Below are positions 49,501-64,000 of a stretch of 64,000 nucleotides of DNA, in pieces. Source of the DNA: Nemopilema nomurai. Lineage: Eukaryota; Cnidaria; Scyphozoa; Rhizostomeae; Rhizostomatidae. Made by a program: the position numbers and the translations under genes. The notes beneath the pieces are model-generated. The model did not search any database and was not told where the DNA came from. It saw nothing but the letters and a program-made list of their open reading frames with translations. The DNA is taken from NCBI GenBank assembly GCA_003864495.1, contig PEDN01001355.1:62001-126000 (forward strand). The letters are read 5' to 3'. Numbering within the stretch: position 1 is the first letter of the stretch; the number at the start of each line of letters is the position of its first letter.

Positions 49501-51759
49501 ATTTTAGACGTAATCTTTTATACTCCTATAATCTTACTCTAACACCTCAATCTCCAATTTTTGCACATCTGTTATTATTCCACATAGTTATAGAATAAGC
49601 AAAGTATCCAATCAGTTTATCAAATTTTATTTACCTACTTGCATTAAAGTTTTTTCTTCTTCTCATCAAAAATCAACTCTAGCAAGGTGAAAAATACTTT
49701 CAATCAATTCTCCTCCTCTATTCCATATTGAAAAAAGTATGGAAAAGATTGCCAATTGAAATATGTTGTCATGTCCATTTTCGGTCAGCATATTGACCCC
49801 CTCCCCCTTTCCCTTATGAAATAGTACAAAAGCTATATTTGGAAATGGTGTGTGAACTAATTGTACTAGCTTTAATCTTCAGCAATGTTTTTATACGAAG
49901 GAGGCAAAAGTCATCGCAACACGGAAGAAAGATCAATTTAGGTATTTCATTTCAGTTTATCAGGCCCTGACCTTGACATGAAAATTTTGCGTTTGCCCGT
50001 AACCGTTGTTGGCACCAAGGAACTCTCACATGAGGTCAGGTGGAAATGGGCTCAAGGAAAGGTGAAAAAACAAAAGCCTTTAGAAAATAGAAAAATTCGT
50101 GAGATACGCTATTGAAATCGGTGCTTTTTCTCTATTAACGAATGTAGCTAGAAGAAAATTAAATGCTTGACCCTAACATAGGGCTCAGCCTTGACTGGCG
50201 AATTCTTTGAGAAACAAACGAACTTCATGTTAAGGTCTCATGGACCAGTGTAATTGGTTTGATAAAACGTAGCTTAATCCTCACTATAAATAAACGACCC
50301 CTGATTAATTTTCACCCCATCGCAAGCAATACTAACGAAAAATCTCTGCCTAATGGACACCCTCTTGTTTCAAGCGTGTAAGACTGGGGTATGCAAATAA
50401 ATACGTTCACAAATAAGTACTTCTCAATTCATCATATATTTTTAAATATTGATCATCACCTTTAAGCTCATCATGCAGTTCTAAATATTTTATGCATTTA
50501 TATAGATGCATCCGCCTCGTAACGTTAAAAAAGCAATTCTTATTTCTTTCATGTATTTTCAAAGGCCAAAAACTGTACCATTTTTACAAAATGCTGCATT
50601 GGAATACTACATGGAAATCACATGCAAAAGTTGTTCTTGTCTATTGGGCCGTTTAATGCTCATGGAAATGTTCATTGGTTATATGACTTATTTATTATCC
50701 CTAATTCTCTCTAGCAAATAATCAGTAGACACTTACAAGACTGAAAACAATCATTGCTGAAATTTATGCATAAGCAAACATATCCTTATATTGTTAAGTT
50801 AGCATTTCTTAAATTTGCACCATCCTCGATTGAAATGAAGAAACATACTTCATATCAACTTGTGAACGTGTGAAGCATATTTCAAGTCCAAGGAATACAT
50901 TTGAACAAAAATATTGACTTGACCGATAGCTGTGTTCCAATGCTGGGGCTTTATTGCACTTCCATTTGGCACAAAGCGTTCAACAGGGCCGACGAAGGGC
51001 GGGTCATGCCCCTCCCCTCCCCTCCAAAATTTTCTTGTTGAGCAAAATATTTTATAAGGTCATGTAGAAAGAAACAGAAGGAAGTTTTGATGACATATAC
51101 ACTGGTGCGTAACTAAGCTTTCAGGTGTCTACACATCAAACTGTTTGGAAAAGATTAAAAAAATCCTTAGTCACATGTTATTTGGATCGCAAACAAACAT
51201 TCAGTTTTGTTATTCTCTATTTCTTTTATCTAAGTCTTCGCAACGCCAGCTCTCTGTCTCCGGATGCACTAACTGGCATTGTGAAGCTGATTGTCGAGAA
51301 ACATGATGCACCAGTGACACTACTTCATTGATAGTGGGTAGTGTTTTGTTATGGACTTAATAAGGCACGCGAGTTGGAGGCTTGTTTTCCAACAATAAAA
51401 CGCTAGACACTATCGATCATCAACCGAACCCTTAATAGACACCGGAGACACTGGATGTTAACAAACACTGTTGGTTAGCTAACCGCTGAACAAAGCATTT
51501 CGGGACTTTTCTAAGGCGAATCATGACGTAATAAACTGGGAGTTTATCAAATCGAGCGGTGTAAGTTTCCGAATCAGCTTTTGCCAAAAGGACCACCACA
51601 AGTGTCCGGATCGCATAGGCGAAATTGTATCATCTAAAAAGGCTGCGGATGCACTCTCACACTTGGCCAGGAGATTTGGCCTCGCTTTTTATAGTATCAT
51701 GTTTCCAAGCTGATCCTGACTTTAACATTGTTAGGGGGGTGAGGCTTGTGAAAATAAAA
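43522..51759. other. Unique AT-rich DNA, no supported gene
   Basis: About 8.2 kb downstream of WDR38. Open frames reach about 110 codons (49110-49445 plus) but none shows a domain, a conserved exon core with matching splice phases, or a start context. A few stretches are slightly richer in G and C (45800-45960, 46120-46340, 49110-49330) and could hold exons or old transposon pieces. I cannot support either reading. Confidence 0.4.
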
Positions 51760-52036
51760 AAGGCCTATAGGCAGAGAGACCTATAGGTAGAAATAGCTAT
51801 AAACAGATAAATATATATGCAGAAAAACCAATAGGCACAAAGACTTATAGGCAGAAAGAGCTATAGGAAGAAAGAGCTATAGGCAGAAAGAGCTATAGCC
51901 AGAAAGACCTATAGGCAGAAAGACCTATAGGCAGAAAGACCTATAGGCAGAAAGACCTATAGACAAAAAGAGCTATAGGTAGAATACATGTAGGTACAAA
52001 GACCTATAGGCAGGAAGACCAGTAGGCAAAAATATT
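51760..52036. repeat. 16-bp minisatellite, ~17 copies
   Basis: Unit AGACCTATAGGCAGAA, with AGAGCTATAGG and similar variants. The middle copies (51900-51960) are nearly perfect and the outer ones are diverged, for example an AT-rich stretch near 51810. No coding frame uses it. Confidence 0.92.
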
Positions 52037-55000
52037 TATGAGCATTGTGCAAGTTGTGAATAGAATATCGCCCTGCCCCGATTGACTAAGTAATCTGATT
52101 GGACATGCTGAAGCACCCAACACCACCTATCATACCCTAGAAGTGGCAGATTCGATTATTGCTATTCTGTTTTTTTCTGTATCAGAGGGCCATCAATTGG
52201 GGGCTAAGAATGTCGGGAGGTTGTCTTCGCAGGCCGGCTCCAATAGGCGCAGCCTGAAAGCATGTAGATTATGTCGATGAAGTTCGAGATGTCATTGCAA
52301 TTCACGAAGACAAATGATTATCAATCCTTTTGAAATCGAAAAACAAACAGACAACAGTTGCAAATACAGTGTCCCACTTTCTGTCCCACCTGAAAGGGAA
52401 TCAATTATCGCGCCTGCTCGTTAGATGCGCTCCTTATTTTCATTTGTGAGGTTGCGATTTAGTTTGTCACTAATGCATTCAGATTTTCATGGCGCTTAAT
52501 ATCTGAAAGAATTTTAACGATATTTTAACACCGACAAGACAAATTGACGAACAATGAAGAAACGTTTAGCAGTTCTCAAAAATTTGTAGTCATTTAAGTG
52601 GTTTTACATAGCAATGCAAAGCCTCTCCGAAGGCTTAAAGTGTTGTTTGTTGGACATTGGAACAGTCCTCACAAAGCTTGAGTCAGTACGCCGCAAACCT
52701 TAATTGATAGTTTGAGGGTCCGATACCCTTAAATAGCGTCGGCGATTTAAAGGGAACCTTGAGGTTAATCTAAAATAAATCAGATCCTTACACGCTGTCC
52801 CAAATTGTAGTTAAGAGCAACACTGGCGCATTATCGCGCATAATACTAATTCACTTACGCCGCAATTGGATTTCGCCAATTTCTTTCAAAGCTCGCTTGC
52901 TCTGCCAAGCTTTCGCCCTATTGACACGGTTCCACCTCGAGCCTATTCAACTGTGCCTCTCTTAGAAACGCCGATATTGACATTAGTGCTCAACCGGTTG
53001 TGGTTACTATGTTGATCTATCCAGCGCCTTGTCAGAGTGGCTACTTCGCAATGCCGTGAAATGAGCACCTATTGATCGCTTTGAGGACCAACGACCATCC
53101 AATTGCACAACTGTCTTCCCGCCATTGGTTCAGGTATCTTTCATGGTTTTCCTCTTTCCAGATCTTCATTCGCACGCGTATACATGACGTAGAATAAGCA
53201 GGTCGCAGGGTCTTAACGTAGAACTACCATCATAAAAAATCCAGCCTGTCACTTTTACTCAGCCTCCTCTGTACCTTAAAATTTGGAACTTTGGTAAAGT
53301 AACTGAACAGGAAGTTACAAAATCATCCTGGTTAAAGTAATAACAAAATCAGAATTTTACAAAAATGTTCATCTTTTTCGTCCTTCATGAAAATTTCCTA
53401 TATAAAAGAAGATGGTCTTTCACACTTTTACACACAATTGCAAGCAAACGCCTCCCAAATAGACATTCTGATATGGTATTATTAAGTTTCGATATTATCA
53501 ATTCAGCTTCATGATTTAGTCACTATAACAGTGCAGCAAGTGAACGTGTTGTGATATTTCTTCTTTTGTCAATTAAACCTCTGTAAGCGAAGGCAAACCT
53601 TGGATCTAATCATCACTCTCCACCATGTAATCTATTTTTTAGTAAAAGTTCAACTTTTTTCTTTCATAGTCTACAATAACCTAGTAAAATTAGAGCTTTA
53701 CACTATTCCTACTACTTGATAACAGCAGTATTTGTTCTAAAACTTTTCTAATTGCTTATCAAGCAATTATTGTTAAATCTAAGCAAAAAAGACGCCGGAG
53801 AGGCCCATGAGGCAAAGGGCTATGGAAATGGCTTGCCCTTAAAATCAAAATAAACTAGCCACTTCAAACAGTGCCGTAATTTCTTAGCATATCACCGGAA
53901 AGAACAGGTACCTCTTTTTGCCAGGTGACAAAACACATTTCTATGAAAAATCATCAGTCCACTTTTGTTTGTCTCTTTGTTTTAGCAGTTTGCATCATAA
54001 TCAAACAAACACAAAAGTGCTAGCCAATCTCAGCGAAAATACCTAGAATTTCAAAATGGTTTGGGGTTTCTGTTTGCGACCATTTCAGAAATGAATGGGA
54101 CATGTTATGACTCTAGAAACATGTTGAAGGCTTTTTGCTGAGATTCAGCTTGATACTTGAAATCCAGAAAAAAACTGTCCTGCAAATGACGTATATGCAT
54201 ATGCGAGTTCATTAATACCCAATGAAGTTTGAGACGTTTTAAAGGAGAAACTAAACGAGAGCATGCAATAATAAATGCCAAACTAGTGATTTCCAGGAGC
54301 AGAATTTTTGAGTTACTGAGGGAAAATATCAGTTTCTGAAATTCATCGATTTGGTTGTAAAGAAATGGTTTGCATTGTCGTGTTATGAACTTTTTATGCC
54401 GGTGGAAAGTTCAACGTCAATCATTAGTTTCAGGTAAAAACTAAAACTTTAAGCTAAAGACCATTTTCATTTAATGTAACAATAATATTGACATGATGTA
54501 TGAGCACAGAACAATCCTTTCCAAGCAGCTAATTGACAACAGATATGTATGTAACTAGACACAACATCAATTGGGGCTTCTTCTTTGAGGCTGCATTTTC
54601 AGCTTTGAAATTTTTTACCGTATCTGCAATGCCTTTCTCAACTGATTCAAATAACTGACTTATTTTCTGGTATTTGCTCTCGGTACTATAAGTTTCTGTT
54701 GTCTAGGTTCTAGATAGAGTAGGTATGATGGGTACGGCCTATATTGATGGATGGCTGTTCTCATGAAATTAATTCATTGCTAAGGGTTTGTTCATGCGGT
54801 CTGCTGTCTACAATACTGGCGCTAAACTATTATGAAATAAACGCACTATTCTATTACAAAGCCAAGCACCAAGGGTACATAAAAATTAGAAAACCGTTTT
54901 ACCGATCATTCTCGACTTAAAAAATCGAATGGCAAAATCCACGAACCGTTGGTAAGCTAGTCATTGACAACAAGATTTGGAACCCATGTTTGCAATTTAG

Positions 55001-58000
55001 AATGCATTAAGGTTCTGTCTTCATAAGAAAGTCAATCAAAAGTTGTGATACAATTCTAAGTAGGGAACACTGCATTGATTATGCTCCAGTAGAAATCATC
55101 CAGTTATTGTAGGTGCTAAGAAAGCTCTGCACCTCTGCAGTTAATGTCACAGTAAAAAAGCAACCTTAGATGCTTGGTTTCCCAGAGATCTTGAATCGGT
55201 CTATTTCATCAATTTCGAAGCAGTTATGGTATTAGTCAATTTACTTTCATTTGATTACATAATTGTGTAGGATAAGAAAAGTTCCAAGAGTTGCAACTGA
55301 ACACAGAACAGGAACGTGACAAAAGCTTCAAAGCTACGGACGACAACTTTTTTAGTGCTTTCATCATTCTTGCCACAGTAGGCTCTCTGTAGCTGGATAA
55401 AATTTTATTTAGGAAGAGATGAAATGTCTTCCCAAGTCACGCAGCAACTCTATTCGGAGCTCTTTTACATTTAAGCGTAAGACTCTCAAAAATTACATGC
55501 TTATTATTGCTTGCGTCCTGGAGCAGGCAAAACTGATGGGGATGCACCTCTAGTTGTCTCTATGCGTTCATAATTGTTTAGGGGTGAAGTAGACAACATC
55601 ATCTCTAGTAGTTTTGTCACTCTATTGCACGTGCTCAGGGTCGTTTTGTTAGTCTGACATACAAATGAATGAATTGTGATGGTTTGTCGTGTGAATTTGA
55701 ATATTCAAACTAGTACGTAGAGTAGGGAATAAATGCTTTTACGAACCTAAACAAATCCTCGAAGATGTTTAGAAGGATAGGATGGGGTGGGTTGGTGGTG
55801 CTTTTTCGCTTTTGACTTGCAGCAGGTACATAGTGGTACATTCAAAGAAGTGGCTTCGAATCTGATTTAAAAAAGGTTCTTTATAAATTATTGATTTGCA
55901 CATCAATCTGTAACGGAATAACATGTATATTTTCAAAAATTGTCATGGATGCCTATTGTAGAAGTCAAGGCGAAGCATCTGTCACTTTAAAATCTGTCAC
56001 ATTGTTTTTAATGTTCAGTACTCTACACACCAAACCGTCTTGACTGCAACAGCAAATAGGCCAGCAAAACTGCTAAGTGTTGACTTATTGCGATTGTGCC
56101 TTTGATCGTGCTTACCTAACTTTATATGATATTTAGTTATTGCAAATAATGTAAGCCAACAACTGAGGGCCCATACGGAGTCTATAATTCAAACTTTTGA
56201 AGTTCTTGATGGTGTACATTGTGGTTTAGGCCAAGGCCATCAGCGCTTGCTTATTTTTGCACCCGCAAACTGTTCCTGTAAACTCCGAACACATTTTGAT
56301 ATCCTTACACTGTGATCATGCATGTTATCCTTTAAACTCTTACATGCTTGCATTGGGCCACTCTTTTTGCTGGCAGACATTTGCTTATACTCATAGTCAA
56401 TTGGGTTTGGCTAGTTATTCATGTTAAGGGCTGAAAAATTTTTCGAAGCCATCTTTGCATCATTAGATAATGGAAGTATAGTTACAATAGGAAACTTACA
56501 AAATTGAATTTCAGCTTAAAGTCATCAAGGATGCTTTAATTGTGAATGGGACTTGTCTAAAAAGTGGGTTCAAGTGTTTATCGAACGATATTTATGCATT
56601 TATATAGAGAACTTTTTCATCCCTGTGCATCGTGTACCGATATGGGTAGCGTATCGTGAATTGGACTCACATACAAATTCATCTATGGCATGCATGCTGA
56701 AACAGTAATCAAAGTGGTTGCCTAGGTCCAAATCTTTTTCCAGTGCCCTGCACCATCTGGTACAGACTGAACCCAAACGGGGGGAAGCATCATCAAGACA
56801 GGCAAAAGACAAACCGCTTTCGTAACCAACTGATCATAGACAGTAGGCTTCGCGTTTGCTTGACACTGGAAATTTCTATTTTAAAATAAGTATTTTCGTT
56901 GTTTCGAGAAGTGATCGGTTATTCATTACCTATGATAAACTCCAAGATAGACTGGCTCGAGTTTTGTGCCACATTCTTGGCTCAGACTGTTGTGCCAACC
57001 GTTTGCGGGTATTTGCTTCTTATAACTGTCCTAGGCCGTGATCGGCTATTTTGGTTGTTAAATCTTGTAACAACGTTATAACGCGCCTAGTTCTTGTTAT
57101 TACAAAAGAGAAGTCACATCTCAAAGTAAAGGATGGATGGAAATAAGTTTCTAGGCCCAAAAATTGCCAATGCTACGAGCTTTTCCCTAGATTTAAACTT
57201 ATCTATTTAAACTTTCATGTTTCAAATCATCAACGCGCTGTTTCCAAATACAAACACATTTTTACAAGTCATATTTACATTGCACTTTAAGACCCCCCAA
57301 ACACGGATCCATGACCAATAAATCCATAAAATGGCCCAATAAATCTTAGCTTTATCGATAAACTAATTCCAGGCGGTTAATGTTATGCACTGTGTTGTGG
57401 ACGAAAAGTAACACAAGTGTATTATAAGTTTTGTTGTCTTGGTATGGAATGTTGTGGTCTCAAATGGCCAAATAATTCACTAACCTACGAAGATTTGCCA
57501 GGTTTTCAATGATCAAGCGAACAGGCTAGCATTGATTAAAGTACAGGGGTCTTCAAGACTGAAATTGTTGATGTTGGGCACTTGCCGATAGCAGCTGGCA
57601 AAGACATCCTTCAGAAGATGTTATTCTCATCCTTAGTCAATAAAACATGCCTTTCTGATATTGAAGACGAAGGAGCTCCAGCAGAAAGGGTTTATGGCCA
57701 TAAATACACATATATACAAAGAACGATTTTTATAAGTTAAGGTATTGCTGACAGGAAGGAACACATAATACAAATGATATATACTGTATAAGTTATTTAT
57801 ATGGTACAGACAGCCAAAATGTATCAAATTTGTTGATGTGAGGAAAGAGATTTGATGCTCGAAAATAAAAATTTTTTTGTATATGACAGTACGGTATTTC
57901 AAATGACCAAGCTGACTATATTGCTGTATCTCCGCCCTTAATTCTACTTAGAAAGAAGTGGAAAAGCAACTATCTGCTTTCCATGAATATGCTTTCACAA

Positions 58001-61000
58001 ACAAAAATCCCTTGGTAACAAAGGTCTGTGCATAAAGATTCAGTATGCTTAGGTTCTGTAGCATTATTGGCTTTGTTGGTGGAGAGGCATGAGAGGGATT
58101 AAGAGAAGCAGTTGCAGAAATATTTGCGCTGAACATTGCATGTACTTGTTAAAGCAAACTGGAGATTTAATCATGCTAGATAGTACCTCGTGCGCTTTTT
58201 ATGGCTTTAGCAGATGGCGAAAGTAACATAGAAATTCGGCATGAATTTATAAGGCAAATATTCCAACAATTGCTTCAAAATGGACGCAAAGTTCTTCAGA
58301 CAAACCTAGCAGTTCTATGCTCGTATGAAAGGCATGAAAAGTACACAGCACTATCACCTCAATAATAATCAACAAATTCACTCATTCTATGTCATTTGTC
58401 ACGTGTCAAAAGGTAAACAAGAAACCTAAATGACGTCATGCATTAGACATGATAGATGCATCAAAATCTATATTCAGAAGTTGCTACCACGGAGAGAGGT
58501 AGTCCTTGCAAAATGATTAACGTCCTTGTTTGATAAGTAAGCGATGCAATAAAATTAGTATCTTTGAATGTATAAATTGCATATAAAGGGAGTTTTTAGG
58601 GAACAGGTTCTCTGTGAATTTGTGATAAATCATATTTTGAAGCCATGTTTCATTTATCTGTACATTTAAAAATGAGCATATTTGGGCATAAATTTTTCAA
58701 GCCATGGAGCCTCATTACATAGGTCAATTTAGTAAAAGCCAAAAATGGTTGCTGAAGGCTGCTTCTGGGTTATCATAGTTCGAAAGAGCAGAGAGCTTCT
58801 TTGTTTATTTCTAGTATGGAATTTGTTTGCCTGAATTTCTAACATAAATTGAAGTTCAAGTCAAATATTTTAATGGGGTAGCAAAAAAGTCAAATTACGC
58901 AGTTTGACAAAAAGTGTGACTTTGCCAAAACAAAAAGGAAAAGCAAAGCTGTCCAACTTAATAACGAAGGTGACAGAAACTTTTACTTTAAAAGCATCAA
59001 AAATGAATTTGTTACCGTGGTACTTCAATTTGAACCAGGTCCCTTGTTTGTATTATAAATGTCATTGGTAAAAAGAGATCCATTTTTTATTCACAAGGAT
59101 ATTGTTGAATAATCTTGCAGCTTGTATCTGAATAATTGAATTTCATGTAAACAATCTAGACTAGAGGCCGCAGTTATCGAATCGCCTGTCTCTATTTGCA
59201 CTGTTATGAAAGACCAGCCCCACTTCGAAACATGTTCGTGCGCAATCTTACCTATAATAGCAACTCGTTACGTTGTTATTGGTGCAAATATCAAATAGCT
59301 GTGTTTCCCTGCTCTACTGTCGTTAGGAATGAATATTGGGAACGAATTTAGCGTTAGCCATCATACCCTGGTAATCTCTAACTTTGACAAGACTTTGCAT
59401 CTTAGGATAAGTGACATTAGAAATCTTAAATAAATCCATTATTGTCAATTTTCCTAATACGTCGAATGAAAACAAACAAATTTATCTGCCAAGTGTCACT
59501 TTTGCAAAATTCAGGCCAATGTTGATGGAAAATAAAGAAAAATTATTCCCAGTCAATGAAATTTCATCAAATCTTTTACAGACATGTTGAAACAAAGTAG
59601 GAAGAGAGTGGCAAAAAGAGCTGTGGGACATGCGTCAGCTGGCGTTGTCTCTGCAGCAATAGGCCACTCGGTAATCATTTAAATTTTGCAGATTAGTGAG
59701 TTTAATCCTTGTCTCCTCCGTATCACATATACATCCGACTTCGCATTTTCTCAATGCACCAGCATGAGTATTTCGGTGGAAAGATGTGAGTGAACGCTCG
59801 TGCAAGTTGGATACGAAACACCACATACCCATCATGATTCAGACTCACGGATAACCAAATAGCACCAACTCAACTATAACAAGGGTACAGAAGTCATAGT
59901 ATTAGAGGCGTCCCTGCCCTGAGGCAAAAGGACAAGCCACCCATGCTGCCACAAACACACTGCACTCATACTAAGCTAAGGATTCTTTTGATTTCGCTCC
60001 TTTTCTTGTTCGCTATATGAAATTAGCCCTGTCTGTGCAGGCAACTATCTGAATGGCAACCGCAATTACACGTAGCTGCAAAGGCCATCGAAAACAAATC
60101 TTTCCATTTAGGGCTTCTCGCTCTTAGGCTTCGTGCAATTCGTTTCCAAGTAAACGCACTGTCCGCAACAGCCTATTCTTCCGATGTCACAGCGCAGAGC
60201 AACCCAAATAATTCGAACATCGACTCCAACTTTGCCCCTTAGTGCTTCATGTGTGCGACATTATTTAGGCAGACCTACCTAACCGAATAATTGCAGCTGG
60301 TTGATCCTGGAGTTGATCCTGGGAATTTCTCAGTACTAATTTTCGTGCAAGCAGGATTTATTCTTAACCTAACCATGGTTCCTAACTTTATAGTGTCATC
60401 CGTATATATTCCATGTGTTTAGGCAATTTCCTAACTTTGTTTAGATGGGCTTGGTACTTCCTTAATGGTTTTTCTGTTTCTACACTATTTTATCACAATA
60501 CGATGACACTGGCCCTTGTATGCATTTGTCGTATCTAAGTCATCAACAGGAAAATCTTTCAGCTTTTCATTTGAATAAGGCCCCATTGTGCTGCTGGGAA
60601 AAGTGGCTTTAGGAGCAAAGAGGAGAGGGGAGCTCACTTGCCTTAAATTCTATGTGCTAGAAATTAAAACCAAATTTTGTTTAAGCACCGTGGAATCAGA
60701 TAAGCACCTTATATACTTGACACTTCATCAACGCAGTATATTACAAAAATCCTAGAAAATAGAGGCAAGAAAATAGATGGAAAGGAAATAGAGGCCAGTT
60801 AGTAAATCAAATAAAGGCATCCAAAATATATATCCTGGCTTTTCACTTCCACAGATCTCGAGCTGTTACAATGTTATTAGCTAGCGTTATTCATTTGGTG
60901 TCTTAGATGTGATAGAAAGATGTGATCTTCTCAGCCACAGAAGGCTTGTACTTGTGTACTGGCGGAAAGAAACACAATGACGTTGATAAGATCTATTGCC

Positions 61001-64000
61001 ATTGAATTGCGTTTTCTATCTTGTCAAGAAATGAATCATTATTTATGTTATTGATGTTTGGATACTTTTTTTATCACTTAAAATCTTTTAATCTACTCAG
61101 ACATAAGAACCGACATTTTGCCAAAAATAATTGTAGATCAAAGAAACTATCGTGATAATGTGCTCATATTTATTCATCTCATTGATAAACCGTTTATCAA
61201 TTCTAAGTACTTAAGGTTAATTAGAATTATTCCGGTGCGATACGTCTTGATGTGCGGATCTCTAGCGCTTAGCTGCTGCTTGTGTTTTCCGCGACAATTA
61301 ACCTTTTCTTTGATGATCACCATCTCATCAAATGGCTTGCCGCTCATGCCACACAGGAAACAAGGAGTGACTACCCCTACCACTCTACTGAAAAAGAACA
61401 GTTTCCATCTGAATAAAAAATATCCGTGGTCAACATTGCACGAGAAGTTCTTCTTGGTAAAACAGCTTTGCTAGATAGATTCATTTCTATTTTTCAAAGA
61501 GACTTGAACAGTTGCGCTGGCTTACATCTCCGTCATCAGAAACACTAAAAGAAGCATCAATTTTTTACCAAAGTGGTAAATTGATCAACACTTTTTTCAA
61601 TTTTTTCAAGTCTTTTTCCAAAAAGCAGTGCAAATAGAGCAAAGCCTTAGATAAAATTTTCTCTCCTCGAGAATCCATGAAAACTGGGCATGGAAGTTGA
61701 AGTATAAGATGTATGCTTAAAGATCACACAGATAAGCAGAGAAATGAGATTTGCTGGAAATCAGATATGTCTGGGAGTGACGTGAATGGTCTATCTGAAC
61801 TCACAAAAGGGATGAATCGATAATCTAGATAAATGAAAAATGAGATATGGCTTTCATCGAATCATTTAATTTTGCCGAAATCATTTGTATTCATCAAGTA
61901 GCTGAAAAGAATTATTAACTGTTTGCTTAAAAGAAGTTATAAAACGCTTACTCAACTTTCAAAGAAAACAACACGGACACACGCATGAGAGAGAAATTTT
62001 CACTTAAATCGCATTAATTAATTTGATTGTTTATTAGCTCGTTGTTTTATATCACCCATTTACAGGTTCACTTTGTTACATTAAAAATAGGGTCTCCATA
62101 CTTTGCCGTTCCATTCTTATTAATATATTAATTCATATGATTCGAATGGGCGGCATGATACCACAACAACAACGACAACAACGACAACAAGAGATATGAC
62201 CAAATGTTCGCAAACACGTGCGGGTCTTTCTTGTGTTGGTAGAGTACATTAAATAGTCAATAAAACCAATAGATCAAATTTTGTTGTTTCGTTTATTTGT
62301 CCTTGATATTCAGAGCATTTGATCTTGTAAACAGTTACCAAGTTGGTACACTCAAACGGATTAACAATGTGTACGCAATAGGCGTGCTTTCTCAACATGT
62401 CGCCTTGTTGACACGAGACCTGCCATGGTTGGCTGATGCACGCAATTGCCACGCTGCTGGTTGCCATGGGATGTCTTCTTTATATTTACCAATCCCAATC
62501 TTTTCTAGTTTCTTTCTAAGCGCTAATGTTGATACGGCCCACCCTGGGTGACTTACAAACCGAAACAAGAAAATCTAGAAACAGCACTTATGGATTTTAA
62601 ATAGGCATGTTCTGATTAATCTTTTGGTCTTTCATGCAGACATATGAAACTTTTGCAAAATGCAAAAAGGAGATTGGCACCATTGCGAGTCGAATTGGTT
62701 TAAAATCTGAGCATGTTTTGGGAATCTTTGCGCATTCGAAACACCTGAAATCACAGTTTGCACATCAGTTTACTAAACACTGCATTTTGGTGTTGGCTAT
62801 TTGCAATCGGTTGTTGATGTTGCTGCTTCAGTGGGTTAAGCAAGTGCTGTGTCTGTTTGAGGATAGGACAGCTGCTTTTCTTGTTGAAATCCTCATACTG
62901 CGTTTAATCAGAATGATCATGAAACAAAGGCCATTGCAATTCATTAGCAACCACCAATGAAGTCACTTGATTATTTTTATAACAAAGAGAATGAATGGTA
63001 AATAGAGAGTAAGTTTACATGAAATGTAGAAATTCCACTCAACCATAGATAGCATCAGGATTGCTCTGATGACTGTGGAAAAAGAGACTTGCACAAAATG
63101 AGCCTCTTTGTTTCTGCTCAGCCATTTCCAGGTAGCTAGGGTTGCTATTTCGAGCTTTCGTTTAAAGAAGAAAAAAGAATGATTCGCTTCGCTTACGGTA
63201 CAGGGAAAATCCTCTAAAAGCAAAATAATAAAAAAGATCAGGCAAAGAGCACATGTTCCTTTGAGATATCTAAACAACATTTATTCATGCGATTAGAAAA
63301 GATTAGATTCCAAGCAGGAAAATCAAGGTGTAATTGACGTAAGCTTTTAAGTGGCTATAGACCATATAAAATCAATATATGCATCAAAAGAAGCTTAAAT
63401 CAGATAGTTATTCGGCCTATAAAGCCTTAGTATTGAAGATTGGGGGAGAACTGAAGTTGTTTTAAAGGCTAGGTTAATGTTGTCTCTTCTCTGTGTAAGA
63501 GGGATTATTGCGATGACGCACAATTAAATTACATCGATTTTCCAGAAAAATCTTCTTCTGATTATCTGCAATTATCTTCAAAATCAATTCCAGTAAATTC
63601 TCTCTTCCGTCTTATGAAATCTTTTTATGAAATTTTATTATATTGATAAGAATATAATCTACTTTGCAATTCATATCTGTACTACTACATTCAAAGACAC
63701 AAGCCTCTTTTGCACTAAGCGAAGCCATATCTATCTTGACATACGTTGCCTTCAAGTCATTTTAAGAGCTTTCTAGTGAATTGAGACTTCAGCATTTGCT
63801 TTGGAGCCAAAGATTTGACGCTTGGCTTAATGGATCTCTGAAAATTAATCCCCACAAAACGTTTGGAACGAAACTAAACAAAACGAATCATAATAGATTT
63901 TGATCATAATGGTGAGCGTTAAAAAACTCAACTTAATGAAATCAGCCAAGAAGTGATCTTGTTGAACATCTTTTAGAAAGGTATTTAAAAAAATATTTAG
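52037..64000. other. Unique AT-rich DNA, no supported gene
   Basis: Almost 12 kb without a recognisable gene. The longest open frames (61118-61474 plus, 62634-62960 plus, 62963-63280 minus) are close to chance length in AT-rich DNA. Small features are a TATATAAAAG box-like word at 53399 after a GC-richer stretch (52850-53160), an ACAACAACG run near 62163, and a 16-bp tandem duplication of GTTGATCCTGG at 60299-60330. The window ends inside this region. Confidence 0.4.

Noticed and set aside
52850..53480. GC-richer stretch followed by a TATATAAAAG word, promoter-like
   Set aside because: No first exon or open frame follows that I can support, so it is not called a promoter.
60290..60330. AGCTGGTTGATCCTGG, like the start of small-subunit rRNA
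   Set aside because: Only this short word matches; the following bases are a 16-bp duplication and not rRNA.

Overview
The window looks like nuclear DNA of an intron-rich, AT-rich metazoan. Three multi-exon genes can be rebuilt from the sequence by joining exons with compatible splice phases and recognisable protein families. All three families are typical of animals, and no bacterial, phage or organelle features were seen. The species cannot be named; a non-vertebrate animal such as a cnidarian or another marine invertebrate is a reasonable guess, but only a guess.

Layout. (1) 1-453: short unique flank; its first ~316 bp may be the right part of a DNA transposon. (2) 454-12165: one ~11.7-kb satellite array of ~176-bp monomers (about 66 copies), with two intermixed monomer classes, nested multi-monomer duplications and decayed monomers at both edges. 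(3) 13706-22199, minus strand: a MIS18BP1/KNL2 homologue (SANTA plus SANT domains), the factor that licenses CENP-A loading at centromeres. (4) 22200-24326: spacer with a GC-rich 25-bp minisatellite. (5) 24327-34767 with a noncoding 5' exon near 35.86 kb, minus strand: a TMEM237 homologue (ciliary transition-zone membrane protein). Its last exon runs in frame through a 20-bp minisatellite, which replaces the expected C-terminal tail with ~140 hydrophobic repeat residues. (6) 36056-42825, plus strand: a WDR38-like WD40 protein, head-to-head with TMEM237 across a very short shared promoter. One of its introns has a GC donor and holds a ~0.96-kb DNA transposon. (7) 42900-64000: intergenic or unrecognised DNA with a GTACA-type microsatellite interrupted by a 250-bp hAT-like MITE, a 16-bp minisatellite at 51.76-52.04 kb, and no gene I can support.

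How the parts relate. TMEM237 and WDR38 share a bidirectional promoter, consistent with co-expression in ciliated cells. MIS18BP1 lies upstream-to-downstream on the same strand as TMEM237 and its 3' end faces the satellite array about 1.5 kb away. A centromere-licensing gene next to a nucleosome-length satellite is striking but may be coincidence. All exon joins are inferred from phase and homology; no transcript data were available. The strongest anomaly is the minisatellite-encoded tail of TMEM237.
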